This document shows positions 1-11,679 of a stretch of 64,000 nucleotides of DNA, piece after piece. The notes below the pieces were generated by a model. It was not told the origin of the DNA. It searched no databases and worked only from the letters and a program-made list of their open reading frames with translations. Each line of letters opens with the position of its first letter. The stretch's first letter is position 1. The position numbers and the translations under genes are program-made. The stretch spans positions 124,520,269-124,584,268 of the forward strand of contig NC_133534.1 in NCBI RefSeq assembly GCF_048544455.1. The letters run 5' to 3'. This stretch comes from Silene latifolia (lineage: Eukaryota > Streptophyta > Magnoliopsida > Caryophyllales > Caryophyllaceae).

Positions 1-589
1 AAAGGATAAGAGAATCATGCTAGGTTGTCAATCAAGCATTTCATGAAGCATAACATGTGCATAAGTTGAAACTACAACAAACAAGCATTCATATGAACTT
101 ATTAAGTAAAGATCTATCCCATGATTAACTCCTCTAATCCCTCATTAACCATAGTTAAGGAGCTACTCACTCATTATCATGGAAATCATGTTAACAATGG
201 TGTGAATCATCTTAACAAGCATAGACATGATGAAAGAGTAAAGCAATAAACAAGAATTAAGTAAGGAGTAAAGAAATTGTACCAAACTTATGATGAACAA
301 AATGGAAAGGAAAGAATAATAGAAGAAAACTTAATTGATGATGAAGAGTTATCAATCCTTCAATAATCCCAAATAATCTTCAAATTACCCAACTAGATCT
401 AAGAATTTTTAAACAATAATTAATAAAGGATTAAAGTATAATTAAGCTAATTGATGTCTAATCTACTCTAATGACTTGATGTTAATATCCTATTACAAGG
501 GAGTATTTATACTAAGTACAAGTATTAGGTTAACTAAGTGCTTAAATGACGATTAAGCCCCTTAAATGAAGTCCAACGCCTTGCATGTC
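1..589. other. AT-rich DNA, no gene recognised
   Basis: Low-complexity, AT-rich sequence without a plausible coding frame on either strand. It resembles retroelement leader or intergenic filler, but I cannot assign it to a family. Confidence 0.4.
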
Positions 590-715
590 CTAGCTTGGGA
601 CGCTCGACCTCCCCTTGATGGACGCCCATCCTGCATCAAAGGACGCTCGTCCTATTTTGGGGATGCTTGGGTTGAGCTTGGGGACGCCCGTCTTTCATCT
701 GAGACGCCCGTCCTG
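590..715. repeat. Cluster of GACGCYCGTCC-type decamers
   Basis: Five clear copies and one degenerate copy of a GC-rich 10-11 bp motif (variants GACGCTCGACC, GACGCCCATCC, GACGCTCGTCC, GACGCCCGTC) lie within about 125 bp of otherwise AT-rich DNA. The motif is a near-dyad. Similar islands of short dyads occur at 4146-4215, around 6217-7435 and at 20255-20508 in this window, the last inside a retroelement leader. The open frames across this stretch (566-944) come from the repeat and show no protein family. Confidence 0.6.
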
Positions 716-2456
716 AAGGGCATCTTTGCTCTTTCTTCTTTTAGCTGTCCCCTAACTCGTGGGGATCCTTCAAAGGTCATGGGGGTCCTTCATCATTGCC
801 CAATTACTTGTTCTATCAACTCAGGTCTTTAGTATCGGTCTCCTCTTTGTTGCTTGGTCGTTAGATGCGATCAATTTAGCTCTGTTTTGCTCTATACACG
901 CAAGGCTAGCACTCCTTCCCTACCAATGGCACAAAACCTCATAGAATGTGCAAAATAAGAAGCTAAAGATAAGAAACGACCCTAATGCATGCTAGAAAGC
1001 ATAGGAACGGGGATAGTTAAGGGGCTAAATGTGCATAAATACGAGTCACATCAGTTAGAAAGGGTACGAAGAAAGGGGAATGAATGAAATGACTTTTTCT
1101 TCTAAGTGTGTGTTCAGATAACATTTGAGGAAAAAAAAGGGTAAATGAGGGAAAAGAATGAAAGATAACGAAATAGAGGAAGAAAAGGGAAAAGATTTTG
1201 ATTTTTTGTAAAGAGGGAATGTAGATCTCTCAATTCCCTCCAACATAATCTATGCTAAGAAAGTTATCTATTCATATGTCCCAATATTGTTCTCATCATT
1301 ATAACAACACTAGAGAATTCGGCAATAGCTTAATTAAGTGGTTACATTGTTCTTCAACTTCTACGTTTATGACAAACTCTTTCAAATGTCTCTAGTTTCC
1401 CGTATTCTCAAAATCAATACTCAATTCATCTGCCTCTTACGAAGGTAAATTTTATTTCTATTGTGAACCCCCGCGGTTATACACTAAAATAGTTACAAAT
1501 ATTACAACGAAAAATGCGAGATTTCAAAAAATTTAAAGACAAAAACCACGAAATCACTAAATAATAAACCAAAACTTAATTTTAAAAATGCTTTTATACT
1601 AACTACAACTTAATTAAATATAAGGGATCCCAATCCCTCAATATATAAAACAGAATTGCAATACTATGTACAAATCCAAACTTCTACGAGAAAGGTCATT
1701 GGTTTTAAGTACAACGCTCGCTAGCTCACTTATCAAAAACCCCAAGTAAACACCAACCTGCAACATGTCATTAACAAAAAATGCCGCATTCAGTGGGAAG
1801 TAATTATATGTCCTTCCAGCCATATTACACGATGATACACATAAATAGGAGCATTTCAAGCATGATTCAACATATAAAAATAACTTAAACACCATGGCAT
1901 AATAATAACTAGTATTCAATACATGTGAAGTCACTCACCGACAATGGCACATAAGATGTTCATTTGAGATAATCCGACCAACTGCATCATATGATCACAA
2001 TTTATAACGCAAACTTAACCAATATAAACATCTTGTGGCATGGATATCAATATGGCATCAATATACTACATGAGAGTGAAAACCGTAGTCATTTCCTTTC
2101 AAAGTTTTTTATAATTTAACATACAATGAGTGAGACATGACTACCAATGTCACACGCATACCTATGACTTGCCTCTCACCACAAATACGAAATAGAACAG
2201 CAATCTCGTCGTTCATATCAATACTAGATGGCTTACATCTGATCCCCTATTGCTTAAGAGGACCAAAGACTCTCAAAGGCGAAAACACATACCCAAAGGC
2301 ACAACCCAACCCATATGACTAACAATACTTAGCTAAAAATGACAATAAGTATGGGAGACACAAGACACATCATCTAAACAGGCTAGGACATAACTCTCAT
2401 GGTAAATGGCATATGCAAAGCGGGCATAACTATCCAGATAAGACTCAATCCTGGTA
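716..2456. other. Gene-free repetitive DNA
   Basis: No coding region, RNA gene or element terminus can be supported. The stretch 1060-1240 is polypurine-rich. From about 1460 the sequence looks like old LTR or leader sequence of a retroelement, but no LTR pair, PBS or protein domain was found. Confidence 0.35.
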
Positions 2457-2936
2457 GGACGACAACTATATAAGATCCTAGTCTAAACCTGGATCCAGAC
2501 TCTCGGGATGTGCATTTCCTGATTCAACAAGCGATAACGTTTCCCATCCAAGACTCAGTACAACATAATAGATGCCGAGTACCCTAAAATCCGATATAGC
2601 AACACCGAAGAGGCAAAAAGAGCAAGTCAAGCTAGAGATCAATGCCCAATGACTCAACCTCGCATGAATACATCATTTAACGGTCGGGTCGACCAACGCT
2701 ACGTGCTCGCCTTCCAACAGCGCCGTCATACTCACACTACCACAAATAAGCAACCATACAAAACTACTATCTTCTCAGTAGGACGCCGATAATAATACAG
2801 TCCTAGCCTAAGGTCGTTACATAATCCTCAAGATGATGTTTCTTGATACAACTGGACGACAATATATGATCTCAGTATAGACTTGGTACCAGACTCTTAG
2901 GATGAAAATTTCTCGATGTGACAAGCGATAACAATT
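2457..2936. repeat. Imperfect direct repeat pair, about 395 bp apart
   Basis: The segment 2457-2541 returns in diverged form at 2852-2936. Both contain GGACGACAA, an ATATAAGATC/ATATATGATC-like block, CCAGACTCT followed by GGGATG or AGGATG, and ACAAGCGATAAC. Similarity is roughly 70-75% by eye. This suggests an old tandem duplication with a unit of about 395 bp, or a subrepeat inside a degraded LTR. No coding potential is visible. Confidence 0.5.
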
Positions 2937-3993
2937 CACTCCCGGCGCGGATAAACAAGTCGATCATGCCATACTTAATTCAACATCGAAAAACGATCAC
3001 TTAACATAGGCAATGTATTTCAATGATAACATGTGTAAACAAACATACATAAACATAAGAACCAATGTTAATAAGCATAATCAACAAGAAATATAAATCC
3101 CAATCCAAAGCAACATGTTTACAACTCGACTACTACAAGGGTCAACTTTAAACGGTCATAAATTGAGTTCTAGACATGATCATGAGGTGATTCCAATGAC
3201 CATTCAAGGTAAATACATGAGTGAAACATCCAACCGACATTAAGCATGTAAATCGAACAAGCATGATATATATACGTGGCCAAGATACGCATAGATAATA
3301 TAAACAACCGTCTTACACATATGGTAGACACTAACAAAACTTGAAATGGTAAAGTAGACGCCATTTATTCATCCAGGCTCTAAATCGAGTTATTCAAAAG
3401 GCTAAGCCACTTAATTTTACGATGCCGTTGCATATGTGATATTTTAAGAAGCAAAATTATGAAAAATAGACACTGGTCGATCGACCTACTATGGAGGTCA
3501 ACCGACATGCGGCCTAGGTCGATCGACGTGAGCATAAGGTTGGTTGGCTTGGGACATAAAAACAGATGAAAAAAGTTGTATGCAACATTCATCATCTAAA
3601 CTTCGATTAGGACTTAAATCAACAATATTTCTACATCAAAATCGACATATAAGCCTCTAACATCAAAATGCAAACTTCAGCATATAAACACACAGCCAAA
3701 GTACAATACAGAGTGTCACAATCACAGTTACCTTTCTAGCATTCCAAGTCTTCAATCTTCCAAATCGATCCCTTTTATTACCTGAAAAGAAGGAGAAAGG
3801 ATAAAGGATTCTAGGACAACAAATGGATATAAATTTGGTTAAGAATTGAAGGTTTTATGTTAGTTTTACTTAAGAGATATAAGATGGGTCTCTTACAAAG
3901 GACGAAGATGAAGAGATGTTGCTGAGAAATTGGAAATGAAACCCTACTAGAGCGTGCTTTGATTGTCTTAAAGAAGGTACATAGGTTTTTTTA
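2937..3993. other. Gene-free repetitive DNA with GTCGATCGAC dyads
   Basis: No gene recognised. Two GGTCGATCGAC palindromes lie at about 3475-3530, flanking GGTCAACCGAC, which repeats the dyad-cluster theme seen elsewhere. The rest looks like old retroelement leader. Confidence 0.35.
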
Positions 3994-5637
3994 TGTACGT
4001 AATACCCGGATATTTGGGGACCCGCAAAGGACACTCAAGGTGCGTGAAAGGACACTCGGGAGTAAGGGATAACCGTACACTAGACCAAGTAGGACCTAAA
4101 CTAGACCTAGTGAGTGTGCAGAGGACCGAGTGAAGGCTATAAGGGACCAAGCTGGTGCCACTTGATCGAGTACAAGAGGTACTCGACCGAGTAGGCGACA
4201 CTCGGTCAAGTGGAATCAGTACTCGCCCAAATGTAGCTCATTAGTAGGCGATAAAATCTATGACGAGATCTTATTTCACCTAACCCTAAATTATTTCATT
4301 CTTTCTCTTTATAACCCCAAATCCTCTCCCATCTGTCTAAAACCCTCCTAAACACCTCCCCATGGATGTTAAGCTTGGATTAGAAGATTACACACCTTAT
4401 CCTTCTTCCTTTGATCTACCATTTTTCATTTACTTATGAACTCTAACTTTTGGGGGTTTTGTTGGGGATGATTAATTAGTAATTAATATGAGTAATATAG
4501 GTAATTAATGGGTGATAATGAGGGGTTATGTATTGTATAAGTATATAGAATATATTGTGATAGTTATTACATGATTTATGTAGGACGAGACGGTTTCATG
4601 AGGCGGGATCGTGTTGGGTTTGAGTAGCTTATGGAGATTGCTAAAAAGTAGGTTATCCTACTCAGTTTTATTAATGTGAATACTTGATGTGTGTGCATTG
4701 TTCATGTCTTCATAATATAAGTCAGTTTGCAACGCATATTGTGGTATTGGAATTGTTGTGAGTCACATGTTGTTGTCGTAAATGCATATTAGTACGGATT
4801 GGATTGTGGTGATTCATGGAGTTGAAATACTTGAGGAATTGGTGTTCACGGCATGCTCGGAAAGTTTATCTCATAATGAGTCATGTTTTGATATATTGTA
4901 TTGCCTATTATATTATTGTGATTGTCGTATACGTTTTTAGGATGTGGTTGTTGTTGAGAGACGTAAGGCGGTTGAGAGACTGTACTATGCTTAAGTCGCT
5001 GCTTGGAGCTTCCGACTCCAAGAAGGATGTGTACATTAATGACTTGAATTATGGGAGGACGCGTGTGGTTGAGGCACGATGTTTGACAGGGATTCGGTTA
5101 GCACCGGGTCCGGTATCACGGGTGTGTCCCGTGTACCTTATTACGGACTCCGGTCCGGCTGTTTGGTGGACGATGGTGCAGTGCCGTCACCAGGTTATTT
5201 GTACGTCTGGGTGTGTCCCGATATCCGTGTCGTAGTTTTATAGTCGTGTTTCGTACTTTCGGTTAGCATGTTGCATATTTACATACCGCACTGTGTTTCA
5301 TGCATGTTATGTCATATTGCATATTCTTACATTGTGTCAAGTTTAAGTATTTATATTATTGAAATTGAAGTGTGTGGCTTATGTGTAAATTGTCACCTAT
5401 TTCCAGGGTGGCCTGTGTTGATCCATATGATATTTCCGATTATATGGGGATCAGTTGATTAGAGGTTGGCTTTTGGTAGTGTGGACACAACCACCCGTGC
5501 CGCACAACATCCCGCACGTTGGAATCGAGGTAGCGACACTTCTCCCACGGAACCCTGTCGAAAGGCCAAAGCACGTCATGGGCCGTTACCGATTTGTAAG
5601 GCATTGAAACCGGTGGGAAGTTTGACAAGCCTGCATT
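3994..5637. repeat. LTR-like remnant, family uncertain
   Basis: The segment begins TGTACGTAATACCCGG and contains a dyad cluster at 4146-4215 (CTTGATCGAGTA, CTCGACCGAGTA, CTCGGTCAAGTGG). A TATA-like TTTATAACCCC near 4310 is followed by a pyrimidine-rich stretch, and a GC-richer block follows at 4980-5230. This arrangement of U3-like repeats, TATA box and transcribed R/U5-like part is typical of a plant LTR. No partner LTR, PBS or coding domain is present. The 139-codon open frame at 4816-5235 matches nothing I recognise and is probably accidental. Confidence 0.3.
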
Positions 5638-7722
5638 TGTGGAGTCGCCACCAATTTTTATGGAAAATTGGAACCCTTCGAATACTTTATGTTATGTCAA
5701 GGCACAAAGTAGTGACATGAACACTAAGAAATCCATTACCCTTAGAATTCTATATATAGAATGACTCTCGCGATGCCAATGAACATGGGTGTTCATAGAT
5801 ATCTTGAGTAAGGGGTGAGGGTACGTATTAGGAAGCTCTTTATTTGAACATCTAATCCCGCCCGCCTCGATAGCGGTCTCTACTAATGATCGGGGAAGTT
5901 ATTTATACTCAATATGTTGTCAATTGTATGTATGCTATGCAACAAACATGTTTTAATCCTAGCATGTGAAATTAGATTATGTCGGGGGACAAATAATTTA
6001 GCACTCAATTGGGTCAAAGTAAGAATTTAACTTGAATTTACGTCTATAAATACGCTCAGAAGGAACGATTTGAAAAGAAAAGAAAAAGAAATAAAAAATC
6101 AATATGAAAATATGTCGAATTAATGGTGATAATAAAGATAATAATTGATTAGAATCATAATTTAAAAGCCTACGTCAAGACGAGAAAGAGTTCAGAGACA
6201 GAAACCAACCCAAAACAGGCGCAACAACAAGTGCGTCCTCTGGAAGAGGCGCATCAGACCTTGCATCTGTTCTTGAGCTGGGTTCTGACTGTGAAAGTCA
6301 GACCCGCGGATTACTTATTGTTCGTTGGTTAATTTACATTCATTATTGATATACAACTCGAATGGAATTGATTTAGCATGTTTATATACTGAAAAATCAT
6401 CATAAGTCGGATTTCAGAACGACATAAACAAGATATTACAGTGGTTAACATGGCTACAATTATACGATGTCGGGTTTACAAAGATTGAAATTTTGAGCTT
6501 GAAAACGAACGAAAAGAGAGTTAGATTGATGAAACAGGAAAATTAATTAAATCATGTACAAAAGACGAATTCTAAGGACTCGATATGGGAGAATCGAACC
6601 TTTAAAATCGGGGTTTGAATAAGATGATGAAAACCCGCAAGTATTGGTTATAAGGGATTTAAGTCGCAAGTTATTGAAAAGGATTTAAAAAAAAAAAAAA
6701 ACAGAAACTTGAAAAGGTTTGGAGAAATAAAGAAGAAAAAACGAAAAAAGGAAAAGACGAAAAAACAGAGACCCGAGGAAGAAGGAGAAAAAGAGCAGCA
6801 ACTAATAAGCAGCCAGTAGGAGAGGCGCAAGAGATGCTGCGACTATTCCAGAAGGTGCATTTGTTGATGCGTTCTTCTTGACGTCGTATCGTTGCTGTTT
6901 TCATCAAAACGGTTTAAAGCTTAACTTTTGAAAATGATTTGAGCATATCTATGACATAAGTTCGTACATTAATTGAATACAGAAAATAAAGTACAAGATT
7001 AAATAGGTTTTACACCCTTAGATTGACTAAATTGTCGTTTAGGGACTGCTCGACTCGATGTATGCAAATATGAAAGTGTCCTTAAAAAAGGATTTAAAAG
7101 AATTGATTAAGTTGATTAAAGGGAGTTGGTGAAGTGGGTCAATCTATGCAACGTGACTGGTACTAAGAATGATCTGAGCTTACGTGGTCACGTAGAGCAG
7201 GCATGTAGGGGTCGAAAAGCAACAACGTGATCTTAGAATGCAAATTGAGAAGAGAAGAGCGGAAACTCGCGTGAGAAATATGTGAGGCGAAGGCCTCTAT
7301 TTATACTAATAAGGAGGAGGAATTTAGGAAAATTTCGCATTAGGAAAGAAATCCGGAAATATTCTGGAAAGTGGGGAAAAAGCAGCCCAGAAAGAGGCGT
7401 AGCAGGAACCGCGACCTTTCCAAGAGGCGCAACTCCTGTTGTGTTTTCTCTTGTGTAGTTTCCTCCTCAACAAGAAAGATTTACTCGGCTTACAACGGTT
7501 TTAGAAAATGGAAACGGTTTTTGACCCAGACTCCAAATGTACTCTAATTACTGTCAAAACAACCGTATCAGCGCGTCGATGATGGCCATGAGGTTGACTC
7601 GACAGTTTGAGCTATCGCTTATCGACGACCTTACGAAATATCATAAATCACTCCGCGTGGTAAACATGTGGCCCAATCATCATTGGGCGGTTAGCAGAAG
7701 GTGTAGAAACGAGGTATCTACA
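5638..7722 (+). repeat. Probable 5' LTR of element O
   Basis: The segment starts TGTGGAGTCGCCACC and ends GGTATCTACA, giving TG...CA ends and about 2.1 kb, a length expected for Ogre-type LTRs. It is followed at once by GAGCCCCCACTTTGACTG, the kind of sequence found after the LTR in this lineage. Repeated AGGCGCA motifs occur near 6217, 6246, 6824 and 7431. The 3' LTR is not in the window, so both ends are inferred from motifs and not from a pairwise match. Confidence 0.5.
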
Positions 7723-8052
7723 GAGCCCCCACTTTGACTGAGGCTTGGACAAGGCAAAACTCAAAGTTTAGCCCTCAGGTCAATTGATGATTACAACCTG
7801 AAGACTATGGCGACATGAGGCGGCTCAAGGGGTCTGAGCCAAGGACCTGTCGTCGGGAACATTTTAGAGTCTATCGACTATCGGGGAAGGTCGCTTAAAG
7901 TCCATTAGAGTACGTGGGAAAGCTCGCCAGCCATAAAAAGATACCATACCTGAGGTGTAGGCGAATTGGAACTGCGTAGGCATGAAACATCTGATGTTGA
8001 CATCAGAACGTTAGAAGAAACCACTGAGACAAAGGCATGACTTTCTATTCGA
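7723..8052 (+). other. Element O primer-binding region and leader remnant
   Basis: Non-coding leader directly after the LTR, starting with GAGCCCCCACTTTGACTG. It contains blocks such as CATCGGGAACATTTT-like and GGGGAAGGTCG that look like the start of an Ogre leader. Gag should follow but is missing, and the sequence passes directly into pol upstream of the protease. The priming tRNA could not be identified. Confidence 0.4.
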
Positions 8053-8650
8053 GCACCGACAGGCTTTGCTTCAAGCCTTGGGGAAGTTGACAGGGCCTTT
8101 CACCTCCTCACTCGAAGAAGTGATAGCTCATATGACCAGGGACGTCCCTGACCTGAACAACCCAATCATCTTCTCCGACGAGGATATCCCTCCCTTTGGA
8201 GCTAACCACAACTTGGCCCTATACATCACCGTGCAATGATTGAAAATGAACATACCCGTGGTCTTGGTGGACGACAGATCTGTAGTCAACGTCATTCCTC
8301 TTAAAACAGCTCATAAACTAGGGATCAAGGCAGCTGACCTAGGCCCGACCAATCAAGGAGTTTGGGCCAACGACGGCACTCGCCGGAAGGTCGCGGGTCT
8401 TATCACCCTAACCATCACAACATGACCCTTGGAGAGACAAGCGATTTTCCAAGTAGTCGACATGGACACCTCATTCAACAAGTTTCTAGGCCTCCCTTAG
8501 ATCCATGCTGCCAAAGCCGTCACATCCACCCTTCATCAGAAAATTAGGGTCCTCTTCAACGGGAAAACAGTCACAATTCTTGCATCCCCAATCAAAGCTG
8601 TCATGAAAAAGGGGATAGCCTCTCAAGTCATTGAAGATATCGACAACGAA
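8053..8650 (+). pseudogene. Element O retropepsin (aspartic protease) remnant
   Basis: Reading from about 8060, the frame encodes a pol segment ending in the protease. The catalytic stretch is at 8266-8310 and reads VLVDDRSVVNVIPL. The family normally has D-[DTS]-G-S here, so the glycine next to the catalytic Asp has become Arg. A TGA at about 8237 interrupts the frame just before it, and a TAG at about 8499 replaces the usual Trp of the conserved LP-W-IH motif. The protease normally cleaves the Gag-Pol polyprotein. Lineage assignment to Tat/Ogre rests on the flanking motifs. Confidence 0.7.
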
Positions 8651-9700
8651 ATGTAGGGATTCCAAGCTGTGAATGCCCTAACCGACGAACCAATACCTTT
8701 TGATTGTGATCCGTTCTTAAACCTCACGATCAACCGCATCTTGATGCGCCAGGGGTATTTCCTGGGCATGCCTCTTAATCCACTAAAAAGCACCTTGCCT
8801 CCCCTAAAACAGGTCAAGGTCCCTAACATGCCTTTTGTATTAGGCTACAAGCCAACTGATGAAGACATCCAGGAGATGGGTCTCCTCGTAAGAAAGTGCA
8901 AAAAGCAAGTAGTCATCTTCTACCTATACCAATTGACCCTCAACGGCTATTTCATCCTCGAGAGGGAGTCTGAACTTTACAATGGCTTTCCAGAGCCAAT
9001 CTACGATCCCATAACAAAGGTCAAGCATCTGAGTATAGAAGTCTTTCAAGACTGTTACTTCATCCCTAACAACAACACCAATGCTGTATCGGTCAAATAT
9101 GAATCGACCCCTTGCCTGGACGGGCAAGCTGTGAGCCTCCTTTTCAGAGAAGACAACATCAAGCACCTCAACTACGAGGACATCATAAACCTTGCTATCA
9201 AAGACAGCCAGTTCGATCCTACTTCCTTGATCTCTGATAATAACCCAGAGAAATCTATCCAAAGCTAGAGGAAGACCTTCAAGTGGACCAATCGTCAAGG
9301 CAGCATTCTCAAGATCACAACTGGAGAAGGCCGCATGTTCAAGGAGGGAAGTGAAGACGAAACCGAGTCTGAGTCTGATGACAAGTCTGAGTCTGAGTCT
9401 GTATTAGGTCCTAATACTCACGACACCCCAAGCAAAGTCCGTTTTCTACTTTTCTATCACAAGCTTGGGGCTGTCTCAGAGGCTAAGTCAACTAAAGTCA
9501 CCCCTACCCCCACATAAGGTAGCAACCTGAAGCTTGTTCCAGGGGCCACCTCCTCTACTGCGTCGCCTCTAACTCCCTATGAGATGTCTGTCCTATCCGA
9601 GCTTTTCGCTCAGATTGACTTAATGAATGCTAAGTTTGCTTACGACTCATCTCAATTTAACTGAAATGCAATTTTAAACGAATATGAGGAATTTGACTTG
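8651..9700 (+). pseudogene. Element O pol linker between protease and RT
   Basis: An open stretch of 199 codons (8669-9268) and a following acidic Ser/Glu-rich part (9335-9517) fill the interval between protease and reverse transcriptase. Ogre-type elements have a long, poorly conserved linker here, with a phrase like FVLGYKPTDEDI near 8838, where related elements have a GLGY-type G-patch-like motif. No enzymatic function can be stated. Stops at about 9266 and 9515 break the frame. Confidence 0.5.
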
Positions 9701-9845
9701 ACTGACTACCCATATCACCTATTCAAAGAACTCGACAAACGCGAGCATAGAACAACAATCATTGAGGAGACTAAACTCATCAACGTAGGGACCGACAATA
9801 AACCTCAAGAACTTAGGATAAGTACCACCCTTGACACCTTGGAAA

Positions 9846-11186
9846 GACAACAATTCGTCGACCTCTAGCACGAATAAAAGGACGTATTCGCATGGTCCTA
9901 CAAAGACATGCGTGGGATCGACAAAGAGATTGCATAGCACAAGATAGCCAATAGTGCCGGAGCTAAGCCCGTGGAGCAAAAGTTGTGCCGCATGCGCCCT
10001 CAGTAGTCCCTGGAAATCAAAGAAGAGGTAGACAAGCAATTCAAAGCCGGATTCATCAAAGTTTCCAAATATTCTGACTGGGTGGCTAACATAGTCCCCG
10101 TACCCAAGAAAGATGGGAGAATTCGGGTTTGCGTTGACTTCAGAGACCTGAACAAGGTAAGTCCAAAAGACGACTTCCCTCTGCCGTACGTCAATATCTT
10201 GGTAGACAACACCGCATAGCATGCCCTATTATCATTCATGGATGGGTATGCTAGGTACAACCAAATGAAAATGGCTGAAGAAGACACGCACAAAACTGCA
10301 TTCACTACACAGTCGGGTACATATTGCTCCTTTGTCATGCCCTTCGGCCTAATCAAAGTCGGAGCAACCTATCAAAGAACCGCCACCACTCTCCTACACG
10401 ACATGATACACAAGGACGAAGAGGTATATGTCGATGACATGATCGTAAAAAAAAAAGAGTGAGACGGCCACATCAGCGCCCTTCGAAAATTCTTCGCTCG
10501 TCTTCGGAGATACAACATGACACTAAATCCTCATAAGTGTGCATTCGGGGTCACCTCCGAAAAACCTCTTGGGACACGTCGTCAGCAAAAGAGGTATCGA
10601 AATCGATCCCACCAAAATCAAACCTCTCCAGCAAATGCCTCTGCCTAAGAATGAGAATGAGATTCGGGGATTTCTCGGTCAAGTCCAATACATCAGCCGC
10701 TTCATAGCCAAGCTTACTATAATTTGAAAACCTATCTTTAAGAGAATCCACGCCACCGATCACACCGGTTGGGACGACACTTGCCAAAAATCTTTCGACG
10801 GGATAAAGGAAATCATATCCGAACCCCCTGCCCTTATGCCATCTCTGCAGGGAATTCCCTTATCCATATACCTGACCGTCACCGACACGGCCATGGGAGC
10901 AATGCTAACACAAACAGTCGACGACGAAGAATGAGTAATCTACTACATCATCAAAATAATTCATCGAATACGAAACCAAGTACACCCAACTGGGGAAGAC
11001 ATGTCTCACCTTGGTTTGGTCAACAAAGAAGCTACGACATTATATGCTCAGCTACACAGTTCACATCTACTCCAAGATGGACCCCGTCAAATACATTTTC
11101 GAAAAGCCCGTGCTAAACGGAAGGTTGTCCAGATGGACACTCATGCTATCCGAGTTTGACCTCAAATTTGTACCCCTCAAGGTTAC
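9846..11186 (+). pseudogene. Element O reverse transcriptase and RNase H (5' part)
   Basis: Gypsy-type RT motifs appear in order: KDVFAWSY near 9877, VPVPKKDGRIRVCVDFRDLN near 10097-10155, SFMDGYARYNQ near 10234, VMPFGL near 10338 and the catalytic YVDDM near 10428-10442. The frame contains several stops (for example at about 9868, 9936, 10003, 10217 and 10462) and a frameshift between 10462 and 10560. An RNase H follows and is cut at 11186 by element A. Its continuation (VTKGRAVADFLAENP) is at 38980-39020. RT and RNase H convert element RNA to DNA. This copy cannot be functional. Confidence 0.85.
11182..11186. other. Target site duplication GTTAC (left) of element A
   Basis: GTTAC here and at 38980-38984 flank element A exactly. 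Removing A and one copy restores an open RNase H reading frame of element O, which independently confirms the boundary. Confidence 0.92.
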
Positions 11187-11679
11187 AGTTTTGTATGGAT
11201 TTTAAGCAAAGCGAAATCAGGTCAGGGTAGGTCTAGGCAGGGTTAACTAGCTTGAACTTATCTGTGAATATGTAGGGCAGGGTACGAAACTATAAAAGTA
11301 AAGTAACATAAATAAACAATAATAAGACAAGGAATTTATACGTGGAAAACCCTTAAATGGGAAAAAACCACGGGCACCAAGCCAGGAGAGGATTTCACTA
11401 TAATATTGAGTATTTAGCACAAATGATTGTAATATAGCTTGAATGTCATATGTGAGTATTGCTAGAGTATTGTATTGAGTGTGAGTGTTGTTGTATATCC
11501 CTCAAATAATCAATAAGTACTTCCTTATATAGTTAATGCTGAACGGCTGCTGGATCTTCTATATTAATGCTGCATATTCCGCCTTAATTGATTGGTTTAA
11601 TGCGCATTATTGCTCCCTTAATTGCTGTCCTTTATTACCAAATCTTCTCCATTAATGCTCTAATTATCACCCGTATAAA
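11187..11679 (-). repeat. Element A left (3') LTR, first piece
   Basis: This piece matches 38313-38805. Together with 29469-29642 it makes 667 bp, the same length as the right LTR. The first bases read AG where the other LTR has TG, so one terminal base is mutated. The LTR is cut by element B after TSD ATAAA at 11675-11679. Confidence 0.9.

Larger units (their letters stand above)
5638..11186 (+). mobile_element. Element O, left part: Ogre-like Ty3/gypsy (Tat)
   Basis: This is the left portion of an old plus-strand gypsy retrotransposon: LTR, primer-binding region, then broken protease, linker, RT and RNase H. It stops at 11186 inside the RNase H and resumes at 38985 in the same reading direction, with GTTAC duplicated on both sides of the inserted element A. 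The right half carries a second RNase H and an integrase, the domain order of Tat/Ogre elements. Only about 330 bp separate the LTR from the protease region, so the large gag part is deleted. Stops are frequent, so the copy is dead. Confidence 0.8.

Noticed and set aside
566..944. Open frames over the GACGCYCGTCC cluster
   Set aside because: They arise from the GC-rich repeats, overlap each other in different frames, and have no domain.
1060..1246. Polypurine-rich stretch with a small minus-strand frame
   Set aside because: Low-complexity only; no LTR or coding domain nearby to make it a polypurine tract.
4816..5235. 139-codon open frame with hydrophobic N terminus
   Set aside because: It lies in an LTR-like remnant, matches no family I recognise, and has no neighbouring exon structure.
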